A stretch of 64,000 nt of DNA, from NCBI RefSeq assembly GCF_025215095.1, contig NZ_JALHAP010000068.1:1-64000 (forward strand), in the 5' to 3' direction. The translations under genes and the position numbers were made by a program. Numbering within the stretch: the first letter of the stretch is position 1; each line of letters starts with the position of its first letter. A model generated the notes under the pieces. The model saw nothing but the letters and a program-made list of their open reading frames with translations. It did not search any database and had not been told where the DNA came from. Positions 53,605-63,512 of this stretch are shown piece after piece. This stretch comes from Dryocola boscaweniae. Its GTDB lineage: Bacteria > Pseudomonadota > Gammaproteobacteria > Enterobacterales > Enterobacteriaceae.

Positions 53605-54344
53605 TATTTGCCTCCCATATTGCCCGGCAGGCGTACTTTACGTTCTACCACGTACATCACCAGCATAATCACGGCGTTAATCAGCACGTAGGCCAGGGTA
53701 ATTGCCGTAAATGATTCATAAGCGTGCGCCGAGTAATCCAGAAGTTTACCCGCCTGAGCGGCCATATCGACCAGGCCGATGGTGGATGCGATGGCCGAGT
53801 TTTTCACCAGGTTCATCATTTCAGAGGTCATCGGCGGTACTATCACGCGATAAGCGTTTGGCAGCAGGACATAGCGGTATGCCTGCGGCAGCGTCAGACC
53901 CATTGCCAGCGCGGCATTTTTCTGCCCGCGAGGTAACGACTGGATTGCGGCACGGACCTGCTCACAGACGCGCGCGGCGGTGAACAACCCAAGACAAATC
54001 ATCGACGACAGGAAGAACTGTACGTTCGGATCCAGTTCTGATTTAAACCACATGCCGAGATTTTCCGGCAGCAATTCCGGCACCACTAAGTACCAGGTAA
54101 AGAACTGAACAATCAGCGGCACATTACGGAACAGTTCAACGTAGAGCGTACCTGCACCTGAAAGCCAGCGGTTAGGAACGGTGCGAAGAATGCCAAAAAG
54201 GGAACCGACGAGAAATGCGATGATCCACGCGGTGACAGAAAGGGCGACGGTGACCTGGAAGCCATTCCAGATCCAGCCCAAATAGGTGGTGTTGCCGAAC
54301 GGGGCGGGCTGTAGAAAGATTCCCCAGTTCCAGTCTATAGACAT
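53604..54344 (-). CDS. gltJ: Glutamate/aspartate ABC transporter permease GltJ
   Basis: Second permease of the glutamate/aspartate importer. The ATG at 54344 gives 246 residues, the E. coli length, beginning [12 protein letters not shown]. It has the conserved [20 protein letters not shown] loop and about five membrane segments. A longer frame to 54449 would read through the SroC region and is rejected. The start lies 14 bases after the SroC terminator, so its expression depends on read-through of that hairpin. Confidence 0.95.
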   Translation of the reverse strand: MSIDWNWGIFLQPAPFGNTTYLGWIWNGFQVTVALSVTAWIIAFLVGSLFGILRTVPNRWLSGAGTLYVELFRNVPLIVQFFTWYLVVPELLPENLGMWFKSELDPNVQFFLSSMICLGLFTAARVCEQVRAAIQSLPRGQKNAALAMGLTLPQAYRYVLLPNAYRVIVPPMTSEMMNLVKNSAIASTIGLVDMAAQAGKLLDYSAHAYESFTAITLAYVLINAVIMLVMYVVERKVRLPGNMGGK

Positions 54345-54357
54345 AACGTACTCCGAG

Positions 54358-54520
54358 AAAAAAATGAGGGTAGCAGCGCTACCCTCGAAGATTGATGTGA
54401 AGCCTGTACCCTGTTCAGGTCTTTGCCTGGGTTTATCGGGTACTTTCACGCCGGATGGGGAACGACCATCCGACGCATAGTCTGTCCGGGCTTCAGTTCG
54501 TCAATCGGGAGGGCAGGTCA
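54358..54520 (-). ncRNA. sroC: SroC small RNA in the gltI-gltJ interval
   Basis: In E. coli and Salmonella the gltI-gltJ interval yields SroC, an Hfq-bound RNA of about 160 nt that sponges the sRNA GcvB. Here the same 196-base interval has no frame, an internal stem (GCCGGATGG/CCATCCG region, about 54450-54473) and a strong 3' terminator: GAGGGTAGC/GCTACCCTC (54366-54386) followed leftward by seven T (54358-54364). The 5' end, set by processing in relatives, is only estimated. Confidence 0.75.
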
Positions 54521-54540
54521 CCCTGGCCCCTTAGTTCTAA

Positions 54541-55470
54541 TTAGTTTAGTGCTTTATCGTTAGGTTCTTTGAACAGCGCTTTCATGTCGTCAGACAGAGC
54601 GAAGTTCATGTTGATGTTTTTCGGTGGGATTGGGTTCATAAACCATTTATCAAACCACTTGGCCGCTTCACCTGAGGTTTGCGCTTTCGCAATGGTGTCA
54701 TCCATCAGCTTTTTGAATTCCGGATCGTCTTTACGCAGCATACAACCGTAAGCTTCACGAGATTGCGGAGTGCCGACGATTTCCCAGTTGTCCTGTTTCT
54801 TCGCTTTAGCACGTTCGCCAGCCAGCAGAGCATCGTCCATCATAAAGGCAACCGCGCGGCCGCTTTCCAGCGTACGGAAGGAGTCGCCGTGATCTTTAGC
54901 GCTGATGATACGCATATCCATTTTCTTCTCTTCGTTCAGCTTATGCAGCAGAACTTCGGACGTTGTGCCGGAAGTGACGACAACCGCTTTGCCTTTCAGG
55001 TCAGCGAAGTCCTTAATCGGGCCGCCTTTTTTCACCAGCAGACGAGTACCTACAACGAAAATGGTGTCTGAGAAAGCAGCTTGTTTCTGGCGTTCCAGGT
55101 TGTTGGTAGTAGAACCGCATTCAAAATCGAAGGTGCCGTTTTGCAGCAGCGGAATACGGTTTTGCGAGGTAATAGGAATAAGTTTTACCTGCAGATCCGG
55201 TTTGTTGAGCTGTTTTTTCACGGCTTCAACGATGGCGTTGGAATAATCCTGGGAATAACCGACAACTTTCTGCTGATTATCGTAATAGGAGAACGGGACG
55301 GAAGATTCACGGTGGCCGACGACAATCACACCGTTAGCTTTGATTTTATCCAGTGTGCCTTGCTGTGCGCCGCCCGCTGGCGCTGCGGCAGGTTTAGCGT
55401 CTTCGGCGTGCGCGATTCCGGCACTCATTCCCATAACCAACAAAGCTGCGGCAAGTTTTCTCAATTGCAT
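54541..55470 (-). CDS. gltI: Glutamate/aspartate-binding protein GltI
   Basis: Periplasmic binding protein of the glutamate/aspartate importer. The ATG at 55470 has GGAGTTGG upstream and gives 309 residues with a signal peptide (about 1-22, ending IAHA). A short Ala/Pro-rich insert follows (AAAPAGGAQQ), making it slightly longer than the 302-residue E. coli form. Conserved ligand-site blocks are HRESSVPFSYYDNQ, ITSQNRIPLLQNGTFDFECG and the TSGTTSEV hinge. It heads gltIJKL. Confidence 0.95.
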   Translation of the reverse strand: MQLRKLAAALLVMGMSAGIAHAEDAKPAAAPAGGAQQGTLDKIKANGVIVVGHRESSVPFSYYDNQQKVVGYSQDYSNAIVEAVKKQLNKPDLQVKLIPITSQNRIPLLQNGTFDFECGSTTNNLERQKQAAFSDTIFVVGTRLLVKKGGPIKDFADLKGKAVVVTSGTTSEVLLHKLNEEKKMDMRIISAKDHGDSFRTLESGRAVAFMMDDALLAGERAKAKKQDNWEIVGTPQSREAYGCMLRKDDPEFKKLMDDTIAKAQTSGEAAKWFDKWFMNPIPPKNINMNFALSDDMKALFKEPNDKALN

Positions 55471-55489
55471 TTCCAACTCCTTAATCTTA

Positions 55490-55505
55490 GTGCCGGAAAC
55501 GGCAC
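55490..55505 (-). promoter_or_regulatory. Hairpin in the gltI leader
   Basis: GTGCCG (55490-55495) and CGGCAC (55500-55505) with a four-base loop form a stem directly upstream of the gltI ribosome site (AAGGAG, complement of 55476-55481). It may affect access to the site next to the C/A-rich element. Confidence 0.4.
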
Positions 55506-55514
55506 CGATACCCG

Positions 55515-55543
55515 ATGTGTGTGTTGTGTTTTGTAATTGTGTG
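55515..55543 (-). promoter_or_regulatory. C/A-rich GcvB target element in the gltI leader
   Basis: Read leftward, the leader contains AACACAACACACACA within an almost pure C/A stretch, about 45 bases before the gltI start. In Salmonella the gltI leader has such an element, which GcvB binds through its G/U-rich R1 region and which also enhances translation. Its presence with SroC suggests the GcvB-SroC loop is intact here. Confidence 0.7.
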
Positions 55544-55668
55544 GCGATAAAAACGGGCGAATCTTCGCCTTTTGTTAACATTTAACCTAGCTGAATGTAA
55601 AGATATTGCTATGCAAATGTTTATTTTTGCGAAGCGTGCCGCACCGTTTAAAGGCAAAAATCTGCCAT

Positions 55669-55707
55669 TGCACCAGAATGGTGCCTGTAATGTCATAAAA
55701 TGGTGCA
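55669..55707. promoter_or_regulatory. Pair of NtrC-like sites upstream of gltI
   Basis: TGCACCAGAATGGTGCC (55669-55685) is almost the NtrC consensus TGCACCAWWWTGGTGCA with a perfect GCACCA/TGGTGC dyad. A weaker site, TGTCATAAAATGGTGCA (55691-55707), matches 13 of 17 bases; the centres are 22 bases apart. They lie about 200-235 bases upstream of the gltI start. The nearest sigma-54-like sequence on the leftward strand (complement of 55654-55667) has nine rather than ten bases between GG and GC. Confidence 0.55.
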
Positions 55708-55785
55708 GCGTTAATTGGCGTTTTGTTATGACTTCGCTGTTTCGCTTTTTTTCTGTAATAACAAAGCAATTGATGTGCCAGAAAT

Positions 55786-55814
55786 GAAAAAGGCCAGCAG
55801 AATTGCTGGCCTTT
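55786..55814 (-). terminator. lnt operon terminator
   Basis: AAAGGCCAGCA (55789-55799) pairs with TGCTGGCCTTT (55804-55814), followed leftward by TTCATTTC. It lies about ten bases beyond the lnt stop and ends the ybeZ-ybeY-corC-lnt transcript. Confidence 0.88.
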
Positions 55815-55823
55815 GAGAGGGGA

Positions 55824-57365
55824 TTACGATTTCTTACGGCTGCGTAAGCTTATCAGTACGGCGCAGAAGCCAAAGATCAGGGTAATTATCCACAACGGCC
55901 AGTTGCCAAACCGGGCATAAGGCGTCAGGCCTGTGGTTGGGGTGACTTTAGCTTCAAGCACTTCGCGCGTGAACTGAGGGATCATGGCTTCTACCTCGCC
56001 GCTGGCGCTAATCACGGCGGTTACGCCGTTATTGGTGCTGCGCAACAGCGGACGGCCCAGCTCCAGAGAACGCATACGCGCCATCTGGAAGTGCTGCCAT
56101 GGGCCGATTGATTTACCAAACCACGCATCGTTAGAGATAGTGAGCAGGAAATCCGTGTCCGGACGGAAGTTATCGCGCACCTGTTCGCCAAGAATAATTT
56201 CATAGCAAATAGCCGGCGTCAGTTTGATGCCGTTAGCCTGCAACTGCGGCTGTAAATATGGCCCGCGGCTGAAGGATGACATTGGTAAATCAAAGAAGGG
56301 CGCGAGCGGACGTAAAATTGATTCCAGCGGCACAAATTCGCCAAACGGCACAAGATGGTTCTTATTGTAACGATCTGCGCTGTTGTAATTGTACGGATTA
56401 CCTTCCCCAAGGGTGATGATGGTGTTGTAGGTATCGTAACGATTTTGCTTATTGAGTCGGGCGTCCACAATACCGGTGATCATCGCGCTGTGTTTAGAGC
56501 GCAGCAGATCGTCCATCATGGTCAGGAACGGCTGTTGGTTAATTTCAAGGTCGGGAATGGCTGATTCAGGCCAGATGATTAGCTGGGCTTTGCCCATCTG
56601 CGGCTGAGTTTTATCAAGATAGATTTTCAGCGTGTTAACCAACTGGTCCTGATCCCATTTCAGGGATTGAGGTATATCCCCCTGAACCATAGCGATATCA
56701 ACGGCGCGCTCTTTTTCTGGCTGGAACCATTGAACGGAACGCAGCGGCCATGAAAGCAGCAGCAGGGCGGCTGCGATAACGGCAGGGCGCCAGTTGCGTT
56801 CATGCAGAGCCAGGACAATCAGGCCGCTGATTATCATCAGCAGGAAAGTGACTGCTTCGACGCCCAGAATCGGCGCTATGCCTTTGAGCGGGCCGTCAAT
56901 CTGGCTGTAGCCGAACTGCAACCACGGGAAGCCCGTCAGCACCCAACCACGCAAAAATTCGCTAAATTGCCAAAGCGCCGGGGCGGCAATCGCCACGCGC
57001 CACCAGGTTGTTTTTGGCCACAGCTTGCTCAGTAAACCTGCAAACAGGCCGGTATAGAGCGACAGATAAGCGGCGAGAAGAACCACGAGGAAGACGTTAA
57101 CCGGGCCCGGCATACCGCCAAACTGCGCGATACTGACGTAAACCCAGTTAATGCCGCTGCCAAACAGGCCCAGCCCCCAGAAAAAGCCGATCCAGGCACT
57201 TTGAATTGCCCGCCGATTGAGCGTCAGCCCCTGCAGACCTGCCAGAGAAACGATGGCGGCGGGCCAGAAATCATAAGGGGAAAAGGCCAGCGTCCCGCAG
57301 GCGCCAAAAAACAGCGCCAGCAGTAGACGCACGCGCTGGCGTTGTAATAGTAAGGCAATAGCCAT
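55824..57365 (-). CDS. lnt: Apolipoprotein N-acyltransferase Lnt
   Basis: Inner-membrane enzyme that adds the third acyl chain to lipoproteins. The 513-residue protein from the ATG at 57365 has several N-terminal membrane helices (about 10-200) and a periplasmic nitrilase-like domain (about 225-480). Catalytic residues are in IWPESAIPD (Glu), a Lys in [12 protein letters not shown] and the Cys in [12 protein letters not shown]-terminal helix (about 490-508) re-enters the membrane. It starts seven bases after the corC stop. Confidence 0.96.
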   Translation of the reverse strand: MAIALLLQRQRVRLLLALFFGACGTLAFSPYDFWPAAIVSLAGLQGLTLNRRAIQSAWIGFFWGLGLFGSGINWVYVSIAQFGGMPGPVNVFLVVLLAAYLSLYTGLFAGLLSKLWPKTTWWRVAIAAPALWQFSEFLRGWVLTGFPWLQFGYSQIDGPLKGIAPILGVEAVTFLLMIISGLIVLALHERNWRPAVIAAALLLLSWPLRSVQWFQPEKERAVDIAMVQGDIPQSLKWDQDQLVNTLKIYLDKTQPQMGKAQLIIWPESAIPDLEINQQPFLTMMDDLLRSKHSAMITGIVDARLNKQNRYDTYNTIITLGEGNPYNYNSADRYNKNHLVPFGEFVPLESILRPLAPFFDLPMSSFSRGPYLQPQLQANGIKLTPAICYEIILGEQVRDNFRPDTDFLLTISNDAWFGKSIGPWQHFQMARMRSLELGRPLLRSTNNGVTAVISASGEVEAMIPQFTREVLEAKVTPTTGLTPYARFGNWPLWIITLIFGFCAVLISLRSRKKS

Positions 57366-57372
57366 TTTTAAA

Positions 57373-58251
57373 TTATTCTTCCAGTTTCGGTTGCGGCGAA
57401 TCGTCCGGAATTCTGACGTGAACCTGAATGATACGGCGGCTGTCGGCCATGGCGACCTTGAACTGGTAACCATCTATTTCAATGATTTCGCCGCGAGCGG
57501 GCAGATGTCCAAACGCCTGCATCACCAGACCGCCAATCGTATCCACTTCATCATCATTGAAATGGGTATCAAAGGTGTCGTTAAAATCTTCGATAGAGGC
57601 CAGCGCACGCACCGTCCAGGTGTGGCGGCTAAGCTGACGGAAATCGCTGTCTTCCTCATCGTCGTATTCGTCTTCGATTTCACCAACGATCAGTTCGAGA
57701 ATATCTTCAATGGTGACGAGGCCGGAGACGCCGCCAAACTCATCAATCACAATCGCCATGTGATAGCGTTGCTGACGAAACTCTTTCAGCATGCGATCCA
57801 CACGCTTACTTTCAGGCACAACTACGCACTGACGTAACACTTTTTCCATGCTAAACGGCTCGGTATCGCTGCGCATAAACGGCAGCAGATCTTTGGCCAT
57901 CAAAATCCCTTCGATATGATCTTTGTCTTCACTGATCACCGGGAAGCGGGAGTGTGCTGATTCGATGATGACATCGAGGCATTCGTCCAGCGTCTGGTTG
58001 TGTTTGAGCGTCACCATTTGCGAGCGCGGGATCATGATGTCGCGGACACGTTGGTCGGCGATATCCATTACCCCTTCGAGCATGTCGCGGGTGTCCTGAT
58101 CGATAAGATCGTTTTGCTCAGAATCACGGATGAGCTCTAGCAGATCGTCACGGTTTTTTGGCTCGCCGTGAAATAGCTGGCTGAGAAGAAGGGAAAAGAA
58201 TCCCTTTTTACTGGCAGGCGTGTCACTGTTTTGTGAGTTGTCGTCGCTCAT
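57373..58251 (-). CDS. corC: CNNM/CorC family protein CorC (YbeX)
   Basis: Cytoplasmic CBS-domain protein linked to magnesium and cobalt efflux and to ribosome homeostasis, 292 residues as in E. coli. It has two CBS domains (about 70-190, with [13 protein letters not shown] and [19 protein letters not shown]) and a C-terminal CorC/HlyC domain (about 200-285). There is no membrane domain. It lies between ybeY and lnt; the 101-base gap to ybeY holds nothing I recognise. Confidence 0.94.
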   Translation of the reverse strand: MSDDNSQNSDTPASKKGFFSLLLSQLFHGEPKNRDDLLELIRDSEQNDLIDQDTRDMLEGVMDIADQRVRDIMIPRSQMVTLKHNQTLDECLDVIIESAHSRFPVISEDKDHIEGILMAKDLLPFMRSDTEPFSMEKVLRQCVVVPESKRVDRMLKEFRQQRYHMAIVIDEFGGVSGLVTIEDILELIVGEIEDEYDDEEDSDFRQLSRHTWTVRALASIEDFNDTFDTHFNDDEVDTIGGLVMQAFGHLPARGEIIEIDGYQFKVAMADSRRIIQVHVRIPDDSPQPKLEE

Positions 58252-58352
58252 GGCGGTAGGGTTTTAGCCTCATGTTCGTTACTGAAAAACAGGCAGTTTG
58301 ATGGGGCGCTGCCTGCGTTTTATGTGCTGCGGGGCATTAATCCCTGCGCAGA

Positions 58353-58820
58353 CTAGTCTTTCTCGGCAATGTACGGATCGACATACCCAAGAGCAAGCAT
58401 TATCTCCGTTTCCAGAGATTCCATCTCTTCAGCTTCTTCATCTTCAATATGGTCATAACCAAGCAGATGCAGACTGCCATGAATAACCATATGCGCCCAG
58501 TGGGCTTCCAGCGGCTTTTCCTGCTCTTTTGCTTCCTGCTCAACTACCTGGCGGCAAATAATAAGATCGCCAAGCAGCGGCAGTTCGATGCCCGGCGGGG
58601 CTTCGAACGGGAAAGAGAGCACGTTGGTGGATTTATCTTTACCACGATAAGTCAGATTCAGCTCGTGGCTTTCCGCGTCGTCTACCAGTCGGATGGTCAC
58701 TTCTGACTCTTTCTGGAATTGGGGAATGACCGCATCAAGCCAGCCCTGAAATTGCGCTTGTGTGGGTAAACCTGCGGTATCTTCACAGGCGAGTTGTAAA
58801 TCCAGAATGACCTGGCTCAT
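58353..58820 (-). CDS. ybeY: Endoribonuclease YbeY
   Basis: Metal-dependent single-strand endoribonuclease needed for 16S rRNA 3' maturation and ribosome quality control, 155 residues as in E. coli. The zinc motif H-x3-H-x5-H is present in [11 protein letters not shown]. It overlaps ybeZ by four bases, in line with their reported functional link. Confidence 0.96.
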   Translation of the reverse strand: MSQVILDLQLACEDTAGLPTQAQFQGWLDAVIPQFQKESEVTIRLVDDAESHELNLTYRGKDKSTNVLSFPFEAPPGIELPLLGDLIICRQVVEQEAKEQEKPLEAHWAHMVIHGSLHLLGYDHIEDEEAEEMESLETEIMLALGYVDPYIAEKD

Positions 58821-59878
58821 TTGCTCTCCTGCGCGGCGGTGTTAATCGCCATCGCCTCGCGCTTACGCTCAGCGGCCTGCTCATCTTTACGAATTTGTTC
58901 TGCGTTTTCCCATGCTTCATAAGCATTAACGATGCGGGCGACCACAGGGTGACGCACGACGTCTTCGCTATTGAGGAAGTTGAAGCTGATTTCATCGACT
59001 TCCGCCAGCACATCGATAGCGTGGCGCAGCCCGGATTTCATGTTGCGCGGCAGGTCAATCTGCGTAACGTCGCCGGTGATTACCGCTTTAGAGTTAAAAC
59101 CGATACGGGTCAGGAACATCTTCATCTGCTCGATGGTCGTGTTCTGGCTTTCATCAAGGATGATAAAGGCATCGTTCAGGGTGCGACCGCGCATATAGGC
59201 CAGCGGTGCGACTTCAATGACGTTGCGCTCCATCAGCTTTTCAACGCGTTCAAAGCCAAGCATTTCGAACAGCGCGTCGTAAAGCGGGCGCAGATACGGA
59301 TCCACTTTTTGGCTTAAGTCGCCCGGCAGGAAGCCGAGTTTTTCGCCCGCTTCAACCGCCGGACGGGTCAGCAGAATACGGCGCACGTCCTGACGCTCCA
59401 GCGCATCCACGGCGGCCGCTACCGCAAGGTAGGTTTTACCTGTGCCCGCAGGGCCGATGCCGAAGGTGATGTCGTGGTCGAGCACGTTTGCGATGTACTG
59501 CGCCTGGTTAGGCGTACGGGGTTTGATGACGCCCCGCTTGGTCTTGATATTGACCGCTTTGCCGTATTCAGGAACATGTTCTGCCGATTGTTCCAGCACG
59601 CGAATTTCTTTAATCGCAAGATGGATTTGTTCCGGGTCGATGTCCTGGGTTTCGCCGCGCATAGGCGCGGTATCAATATAGAGATTGCGCAAAATATCTG
59701 CGGCGGCGTTCACCAGTATGGCGCGGCCAGTGAGCTTGAAGTGATTGTCACGACGGTTGATTTCGATACCCAGCCGACGCTCGAGCTGTTTGATGTTGTC
59801 ATCAAACGGGCCGCACAGGCTTAATAAACGGGCATTGTCTGCAGGTTCCAGCGTAATTTCACGTGATTCGATATTCAA
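58817..59878 (-). CDS. ybeZ: PhoH-like ATPase YbeZ
   Basis: PhoH-family P-loop NTPase with RNA-related roles that works with YbeY. The 353-residue protein has Walker A GPAGTGKT (about 146-153), Walker [12 protein letters not shown] and sensor GDVTQIDLP. The start is TTG at 59878 with GAGGATAAG upstream. The upstream 214-base interval to miaB contains the miaB terminator and no gene that I can see. Confidence 0.94.
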   Translation of the reverse strand: MNIESREITLEPADNARLLSLCGPFDDNIKQLERRLGIEINRRDNHFKLTGRAILVNAAADILRNLYIDTAPMRGETQDIDPEQIHLAIKEIRVLEQSAEHVPEYGKAVNIKTKRGVIKPRTPNQAQYIANVLDHDITFGIGPAGTGKTYLAVAAAVDALERQDVRRILLTRPAVEAGEKLGFLPGDLSQKVDPYLRPLYDALFEMLGFERVEKLMERNVIEVAPLAYMRGRTLNDAFIILDESQNTTIEQMKMFLTRIGFNSKAVITGDVTQIDLPRNMKSGLRHAIDVLAEVDEISFNFLNSEDVVRHPVVARIVNAYEAWENAEQIRKDEQAAERKREAMAINTAAQESK

Positions 59879-60040
59879 ACTTATCCTCTGGGTCGCTCAG
59901 GGCCGGTTGTCAGTGTAATGGGTCATACCTTGCCTGCTCTTATCAGGCCATAAGGAGATTATTTACGGCGAGTGATATTGGCGCAAGCCTCGTTTTTGAT
60001 ATTTGGGTGGCGGATTCAGAATGCAAGCGCAAACAATGAA

Positions 60041-60081
60041 TTTGCCCTTCGCTTCACGATGTTAGCGGAACGAAGGGCAAA
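60041..60081 (-). terminator. miaB 3' hairpin terminator
   Basis: TTTGCCCTTCG (60041-60051) and CGAAGGGCAAA (60071-60081) form an 11-bp stem with a structured 19-base loop, 11 bases beyond the miaB stop. The leftward T-tract is short (TTCATTG), so it may also be a stability element. Confidence 0.55.
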
Positions 60082-60092
60082 GCGGGGCGGTG

Positions 60093-61520
60093 TTACGGCT
60101 GATAGAGACCTACGCCGATTTCATTCTCTTTGCGGGTGCGTGCAATCACGGATTCCGGCGCTTCTATTGCGCGCAGGCCCATTTCTTCTTCAGTGCGCAC
60201 CACCCTGCCGCGCAGAGAGTTGTTGGTAGCGACTTCAGTAATCTCTACGTCAACAAATTTACCGATCATATCCGGAGTGCCTGCAAAGTTTACCCCGCGA
60301 TTGTTTTCGGAACGCCCGGTCAGCTCCATTATGTTTCTGCGCGAGGTGCCTTCCACCAGAATGCGTTGAGTGGTGCCGACCATCTTACGGCTCCACTCCA
60401 TTGCCTGCTGGTTGATGCGATCCTGCAGAATATACAGACGCTGCTTTTTCTCTTCTTCCGGCACGTCATCGACCATATCTGCCGCGGGCGTACCCGGACG
60501 GGCAGAGAAAATAAAGCTATAGCTGACGTCAAAATTCACGTCGGCAATGACTTTCATCGTCTGCTCAAAGTCCTGCTGCGTTTCGCCAGGGAAGCCGACG
60601 ATAAAGTCAGAGCTGATCTGGATATCCGGACGTGCCGCGCGCAGCTTGCGAATAATAGCTTTGTATTCCAGCGCCGTGTGGGTGCGGCCCATCAGGTTTA
60701 GCACCCGGTCCGAGCCGCTTTGAATCGGCAGATGCAGGAAGCTTACAAGCTCCGGAGTGTCGCGATAAACATCGATGATATCGTCGGTGAATTCAATTGG
60801 ATGGCTGGTGGTGAAACGAATGCGGTCGACGCCGTCAATCGCGGCGACCAGGCGCAGCAGCTCGGCAAAAGAGCAAATGCTGCCGTCGTAAGTAGCTCCG
60901 CGATAAGCATTAACATTCTGGCCTAACAGATGAATTTCACGTACGCCTTGCGAGGCGAGCTGGGCGATTTCAAATAGGATATCGTCGCATGGACGGCTGA
61001 CTTCTTCACCACGGGTATAAGGCACAACGCAATAAGTGCAGTATTTGTTGCAGCCTTCCATAATAGAAACATAGGCCGTCGGGCCCTCTGCGCGCGGCTC
61101 AGGAAGGCGGTCGAATTTTTCAATTTCCGGGAAGCTGACATCAACGACAGGGCTGCGGGTGCCGCGCACCTGGTTGATCATTTCCGGCAGGCGATGCAGC
61201 GTTTGTGGCCCGAAAACGATATCGACATAATGAGCGCGTTGACGAATAAGTTTGCCTTCCTGAGAGGCAACGCAGCCGCCGACTCCGATGATGAGATCGG
61301 GGTTTTTTCGTTTTAAGAGCTTCCAGCGGCCTAAAAGATGAAAGACTTTTTCCTGGGCTTTTTCACGAATAGAACAGGTGTTTAACAGCAATACATCGGC
61401 TTCTTTTGGCTCGTCCGTGAGGACATAGCCATGGGTGCTGTTCAGCAGATCGGCCATCTTCGATGAATCGTATTCGTTCATCTGACAGCCCCAGGTTTTA
61501 ATATGGAGTTTTTTTGTCAT
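60093..61520 (-). CDS. miaB: tRNA-2-methylthio-N6-dimethylallyladenosine synthase MiaB
   Basis: Radical SAM methylthiotransferase that completes ms2i6A37 in tRNAs reading UNN codons. I use the ATG at 61520 (475 residues, starting [20 protein letters not shown]), close to the 474 of E. coli; an ATG at 61532 would add four residues. The auxiliary cluster cysteines are in [14 protein letters not shown] and GGCVAS; the radical SAM motif is [10 protein letters not shown]-terminal TRAM domain follows (about 380-445). It is divergent from ubiF. Confidence 0.96.
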   Translation of the reverse strand: MTKKLHIKTWGCQMNEYDSSKMADLLNSTHGYVLTDEPKEADVLLLNTCSIREKAQEKVFHLLGRWKLLKRKNPDLIIGVGGCVASQEGKLIRQRAHYVDIVFGPQTLHRLPEMINQVRGTRSPVVDVSFPEIEKFDRLPEPRAEGPTAYVSIMEGCNKYCTYCVVPYTRGEEVSRPCDDILFEIAQLASQGVREIHLLGQNVNAYRGATYDGSICSFAELLRLVAAIDGVDRIRFTTSHPIEFTDDIIDVYRDTPELVSFLHLPIQSGSDRVLNLMGRTHTALEYKAIIRKLRAARPDIQISSDFIVGFPGETQQDFEQTMKVIADVNFDVSYSFIFSARPGTPAADMVDDVPEEEKKQRLYILQDRINQQAMEWSRKMVGTTQRILVEGTSRRNIMELTGRSENNRGVNFAGTPDMIGKFVDVEITEVATNNSLRGRVVRTEEEMGLRAIEAPESVIARTRKENEIGVGLYQP

Positions 61521-61655
61521 CGACTTTGCCATTGCTCAGTTAGGCCCGAAATCTTGGGCGCGTATTGTAATGCTTTGGCGTGGATGTGACCAGCCTGCGT
61601 AAGCCGGGGAAAAATCCGGTAGAATTAGCTTAGTCAAATTAAGGACGGGATAACC

Positions 61656-62831
61656 ATGGCAAATCAACCAATCGACGTCGCGGTTGTTGGCGGGGGAATG
61701 GTCGGTGCGGCTGCAGCGCTTGGGCTTGCACAAAATGGCTTTCAGGTCGCAGTGATTGAACACCAGGCACCGGCAGAGTTTGAAAGCAGCAGCCAGCCCG
61801 ATGTGCGTATTTCCGCCATCAGCAGCGCTTCTGTGGCTTTGCTTAAATCATTAGGTGTGTGGGAGGCGATTCTTTCTATGCGCAGCCATGCTTATCGCCA
61901 ACTGGAAACCTGGGAATGGGAAAGCGCGCACGTCTCCTTTAATGCATCTGAGTTAGGTCTGCCGGAGCTGGGTTACATGGTGGAAAATAACGTCTTACAG
62001 ATTGCATTATGGAAGGCGCTGGAAGCTCATCCAAATATCACGCTGATGTGTCCGGCGCTGTTAGCGCATATGCAAAGTAAAGAAGGTCGCTGGACGCTGA
62101 GCTTTGCGGATGGCGAAGAGTTAAGGGTACCGATGGTGATTGGCGCGGACGGCGCGAACTCAAAGGTCCGGCAATGGGCTGGCATTGGCATTCACGCCTG
62201 GGATTATCGACAGTCTTGTATGTTGATAACCGTTCAGTGCGAAGATGCGCCGGGCGACAGCACCTGGCAGCACTTTACGCCGACAGGGCCACATGCGTTT
62301 TTACCGCTTTTTGATAACTGGGCTTCCCTGGTGTGGTACGACACGCCAGCGCGCATTCGGCAGTTAAAGGCAATGACAATGCCGCAGCTCACGAAATCCA
62401 TCGCGGCGACCTTTCCGCAAAGGCTTGGCGCGGTGACGCCGGTTGCCTGCGGGGCATTCCCACTGACTCGCCGTCACGCGCTGCATTATACGCAGCAAGG
62501 ACTTGCGTTAATTGGCGATGCCGCTCACACCATTCATCCGCTGGCGGGACAGGGGGTTAACCTTGGCTATCGTGACGTCGACGCATTGCTTGAGGTGATG
62601 ATTAACGCGCGCAGCTATGGTGAAAACTGGGCCGATGCGCAAATATTGAAACGTTATCAGACTCGTCGCCAGGCGGATAATTTCATTATGCAAAGCGGTA
62701 TGGATCTGTTTTATGCCGGCTTTAGCAACAATCTGGCGCCACTGCGTGTAATGCGTAACTTAGGTTTGATGGTTGCTGAACGAGGCGGCGTGCTGAAGCG
62801 TCAGGCGCTGAAGTATGCGCTAGGGTTATGA
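61656..62831 (+). CDS. ubiF: 3-demethoxyubiquinol 3-hydroxylase UbiF
   Basis: FAD-dependent monooxygenase that hydroxylates carbon 6 of the demethoxyubiquinol ring in aerobic ubiquinone synthesis. The 391-residue protein, E. coli length, has the N-terminal dinucleotide motif VVGGGMVGAAAALGLAQ, the middle DG motif VIGADGANSKVRQWAG and the C-terminal LIGDAAHTIHPLAGQGVNLG. The ATG at 61656 follows AAGGACGGG. It shares a terminator with the opposing tRNA operon. Confidence 0.96.
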   Translation: MANQPIDVAVVGGGMVGAAAALGLAQNGFQVAVIEHQAPAEFESSSQPDVRISAISSASVALLKSLGVWEAILSMRSHAYRQLETWEWESAHVSFNASELGLPELGYMVENNVLQIALWKALEAHPNITLMCPALLAHMQSKEGRWTLSFADGEELRVPMVIGADGANSKVRQWAGIGIHAWDYRQSCMLITVQCEDAPGDSTWQHFTPTGPHAFLPLFDNWASLVWYDTPARIRQLKAMTMPQLTKSIAATFPQRLGAVTPVACGAFPLTRRHALHYTQQGLALIGDAAHTIHPLAGQGVNLGYRDVDALLEVMINARSYGENWADAQILKRYQTRRQADNFIMQSGMDLFYAGFSNNLAPLRVMRNLGLMVAERGGVLKRQALKYALGL

Positions 62832-62890
62832 GTCGCTGATAACTGAACGGGCGGGAAACCGCCTTTTCATCGATTTAAACGTAGAAAAGT

Positions 62891-62918
62891 AAAAAGCTCG
62901 CCTGAGCGAGCTTTTTTT
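62891..62918. terminator. Bidirectional terminator of ubiF and the tRNA operon
   Basis: AAAAAGCTCGC (62891-62901) pairs with GCGAGCTTTTT (62906-62916), with A-runs and T-runs on both sides. It closes ubiF from the left and the leftward tRNA operon from the right. Confidence 0.9.
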
Positions 62919-62922
62919 AGAG

Positions 62923-62997
62923 TGGCTGGGGTACGAGGATTCGAACCTCGGAATGCTGGTATCAGAAACCAGAGCCTTACCGCTTGGCGATACCCCA
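62923..62997 (-). tRNA. glnX: tRNA-Gln (CTG)
   Basis: A 75-base tRNA with encoded CCA. The anticodon loop TTCTGAT gives CTG, which reads CAG. The acceptor stem TGGGGTA/TACCCCA and a T-loop TTCGAAT are intact. It is the last gene of the seven-tRNA operon and is identical to its upstream neighbour. Confidence 0.96.
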
Positions 62998-63032
62998 ACG
63001 GGGTGCGTTCGCGTGAGCAAACGTCTTTTTTA

Positions 63033-63107
63033 TGGCTGGGGTACGAGGATTCGAACCTCGGAATGCTGGTATCAGAAACCAGAGCCTTACCGCTTGGCGA
63101 TACCCCA
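63033..63107 (-). tRNA. glnV: tRNA-Gln (CTG)
   Basis: Second 75-base tRNA-Gln with anticodon CTG, identical to the copy at 62923-62997, separated by a 35-base spacer. In E. coli this position holds glnV (supE). Confidence 0.96.
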
Positions 63108-63113
63108 ATAATA

Positions 63114-63190
63114 TGGTGGCTACGACGGGATTCGAACCTGTGACCCCATCATTATGAGTGATGTGCTCTAACCAGCTGAGCTACGTAGCC
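63114..63190 (-). tRNA. metU: Elongator tRNA-Met (CAT)
   Basis: A 77-base tRNA starting GGCTACGTAGCTCAGC, with anticodon CAT in the loop and encoded CCA. The GGCTACG/CGTAGCC acceptor identifies it as the elongator, not the initiator. Position matches metU of E. coli. Confidence 0.96.
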
Positions 63191-63207
63191 AATACAACAT
63201 TTTTCGA

Positions 63208-63282
63208 TGGCTGGGGTACCTGGATTCGAACCAGGGAATGCCGGTATCAAAAACCGGTGCCTTACCGCTTGGCGATACCCCA
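63208..63282 (-). tRNA. glnW: tRNA-Gln (TTG)
   Basis: A 75-base tRNA with anticodon loop TTTTGAT, anticodon TTG, which reads CAA (and CAG by wobble). CCA is encoded. Identical to the copy at 63320-63394. Confidence 0.96.
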
Positions 63283-63319
63283 AAACCCGTGCGCATAGCG
63301 CATGCATATCGAAAAAAAT

Positions 63320-63394
63320 TGGCTGGGGTACCTGGATTCGAACCAGGGAATGCCGGTATCAAAAACCGGTGCCTTACCGCTTGGCGATACCCCA
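63320..63394 (-). tRNA. glnU: tRNA-Gln (TTG)
   Basis: Second 75-base tRNA-Gln with anticodon TTG, identical to glnW, with a 37-base spacer. The pairs glnX/glnV and glnW/glnU show local duplication inside the operon, as in E. coli. Confidence 0.96.
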
Positions 63395-63413
63395 TCCATG
63401 CAACGCTTTAAAA

Positions 63414-63498
63414 TGGTGCGGGAGGCGAGACTTGAACTCGCACACCTTGCGGCGCCAGAACCTAAATCTGGTGCGTCTACCAATTTCGCCACTCCCGC
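63414..63498 (-). tRNA. leuW: tRNA-Leu (TAG)
   Basis: An 85-base class II tRNA with a long variable arm, acceptor GCGGGAG/CTCCCGC, anticodon TAG (loop ATTTAGG, reading CUN codons) and encoded CCA. Matches the leuW position. Confidence 0.96.
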
Positions 63499-63512
63499 GG
63501 CTTAAAAAGAAA

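Noticed and set aside
55628..55642. Leftward CGGCACGCTTCGCAA as the gltI sigma-54 promoter
   Set aside because: The GG-to-GC distance is eight bases rather than ten, which is not tolerated by sigma-54.
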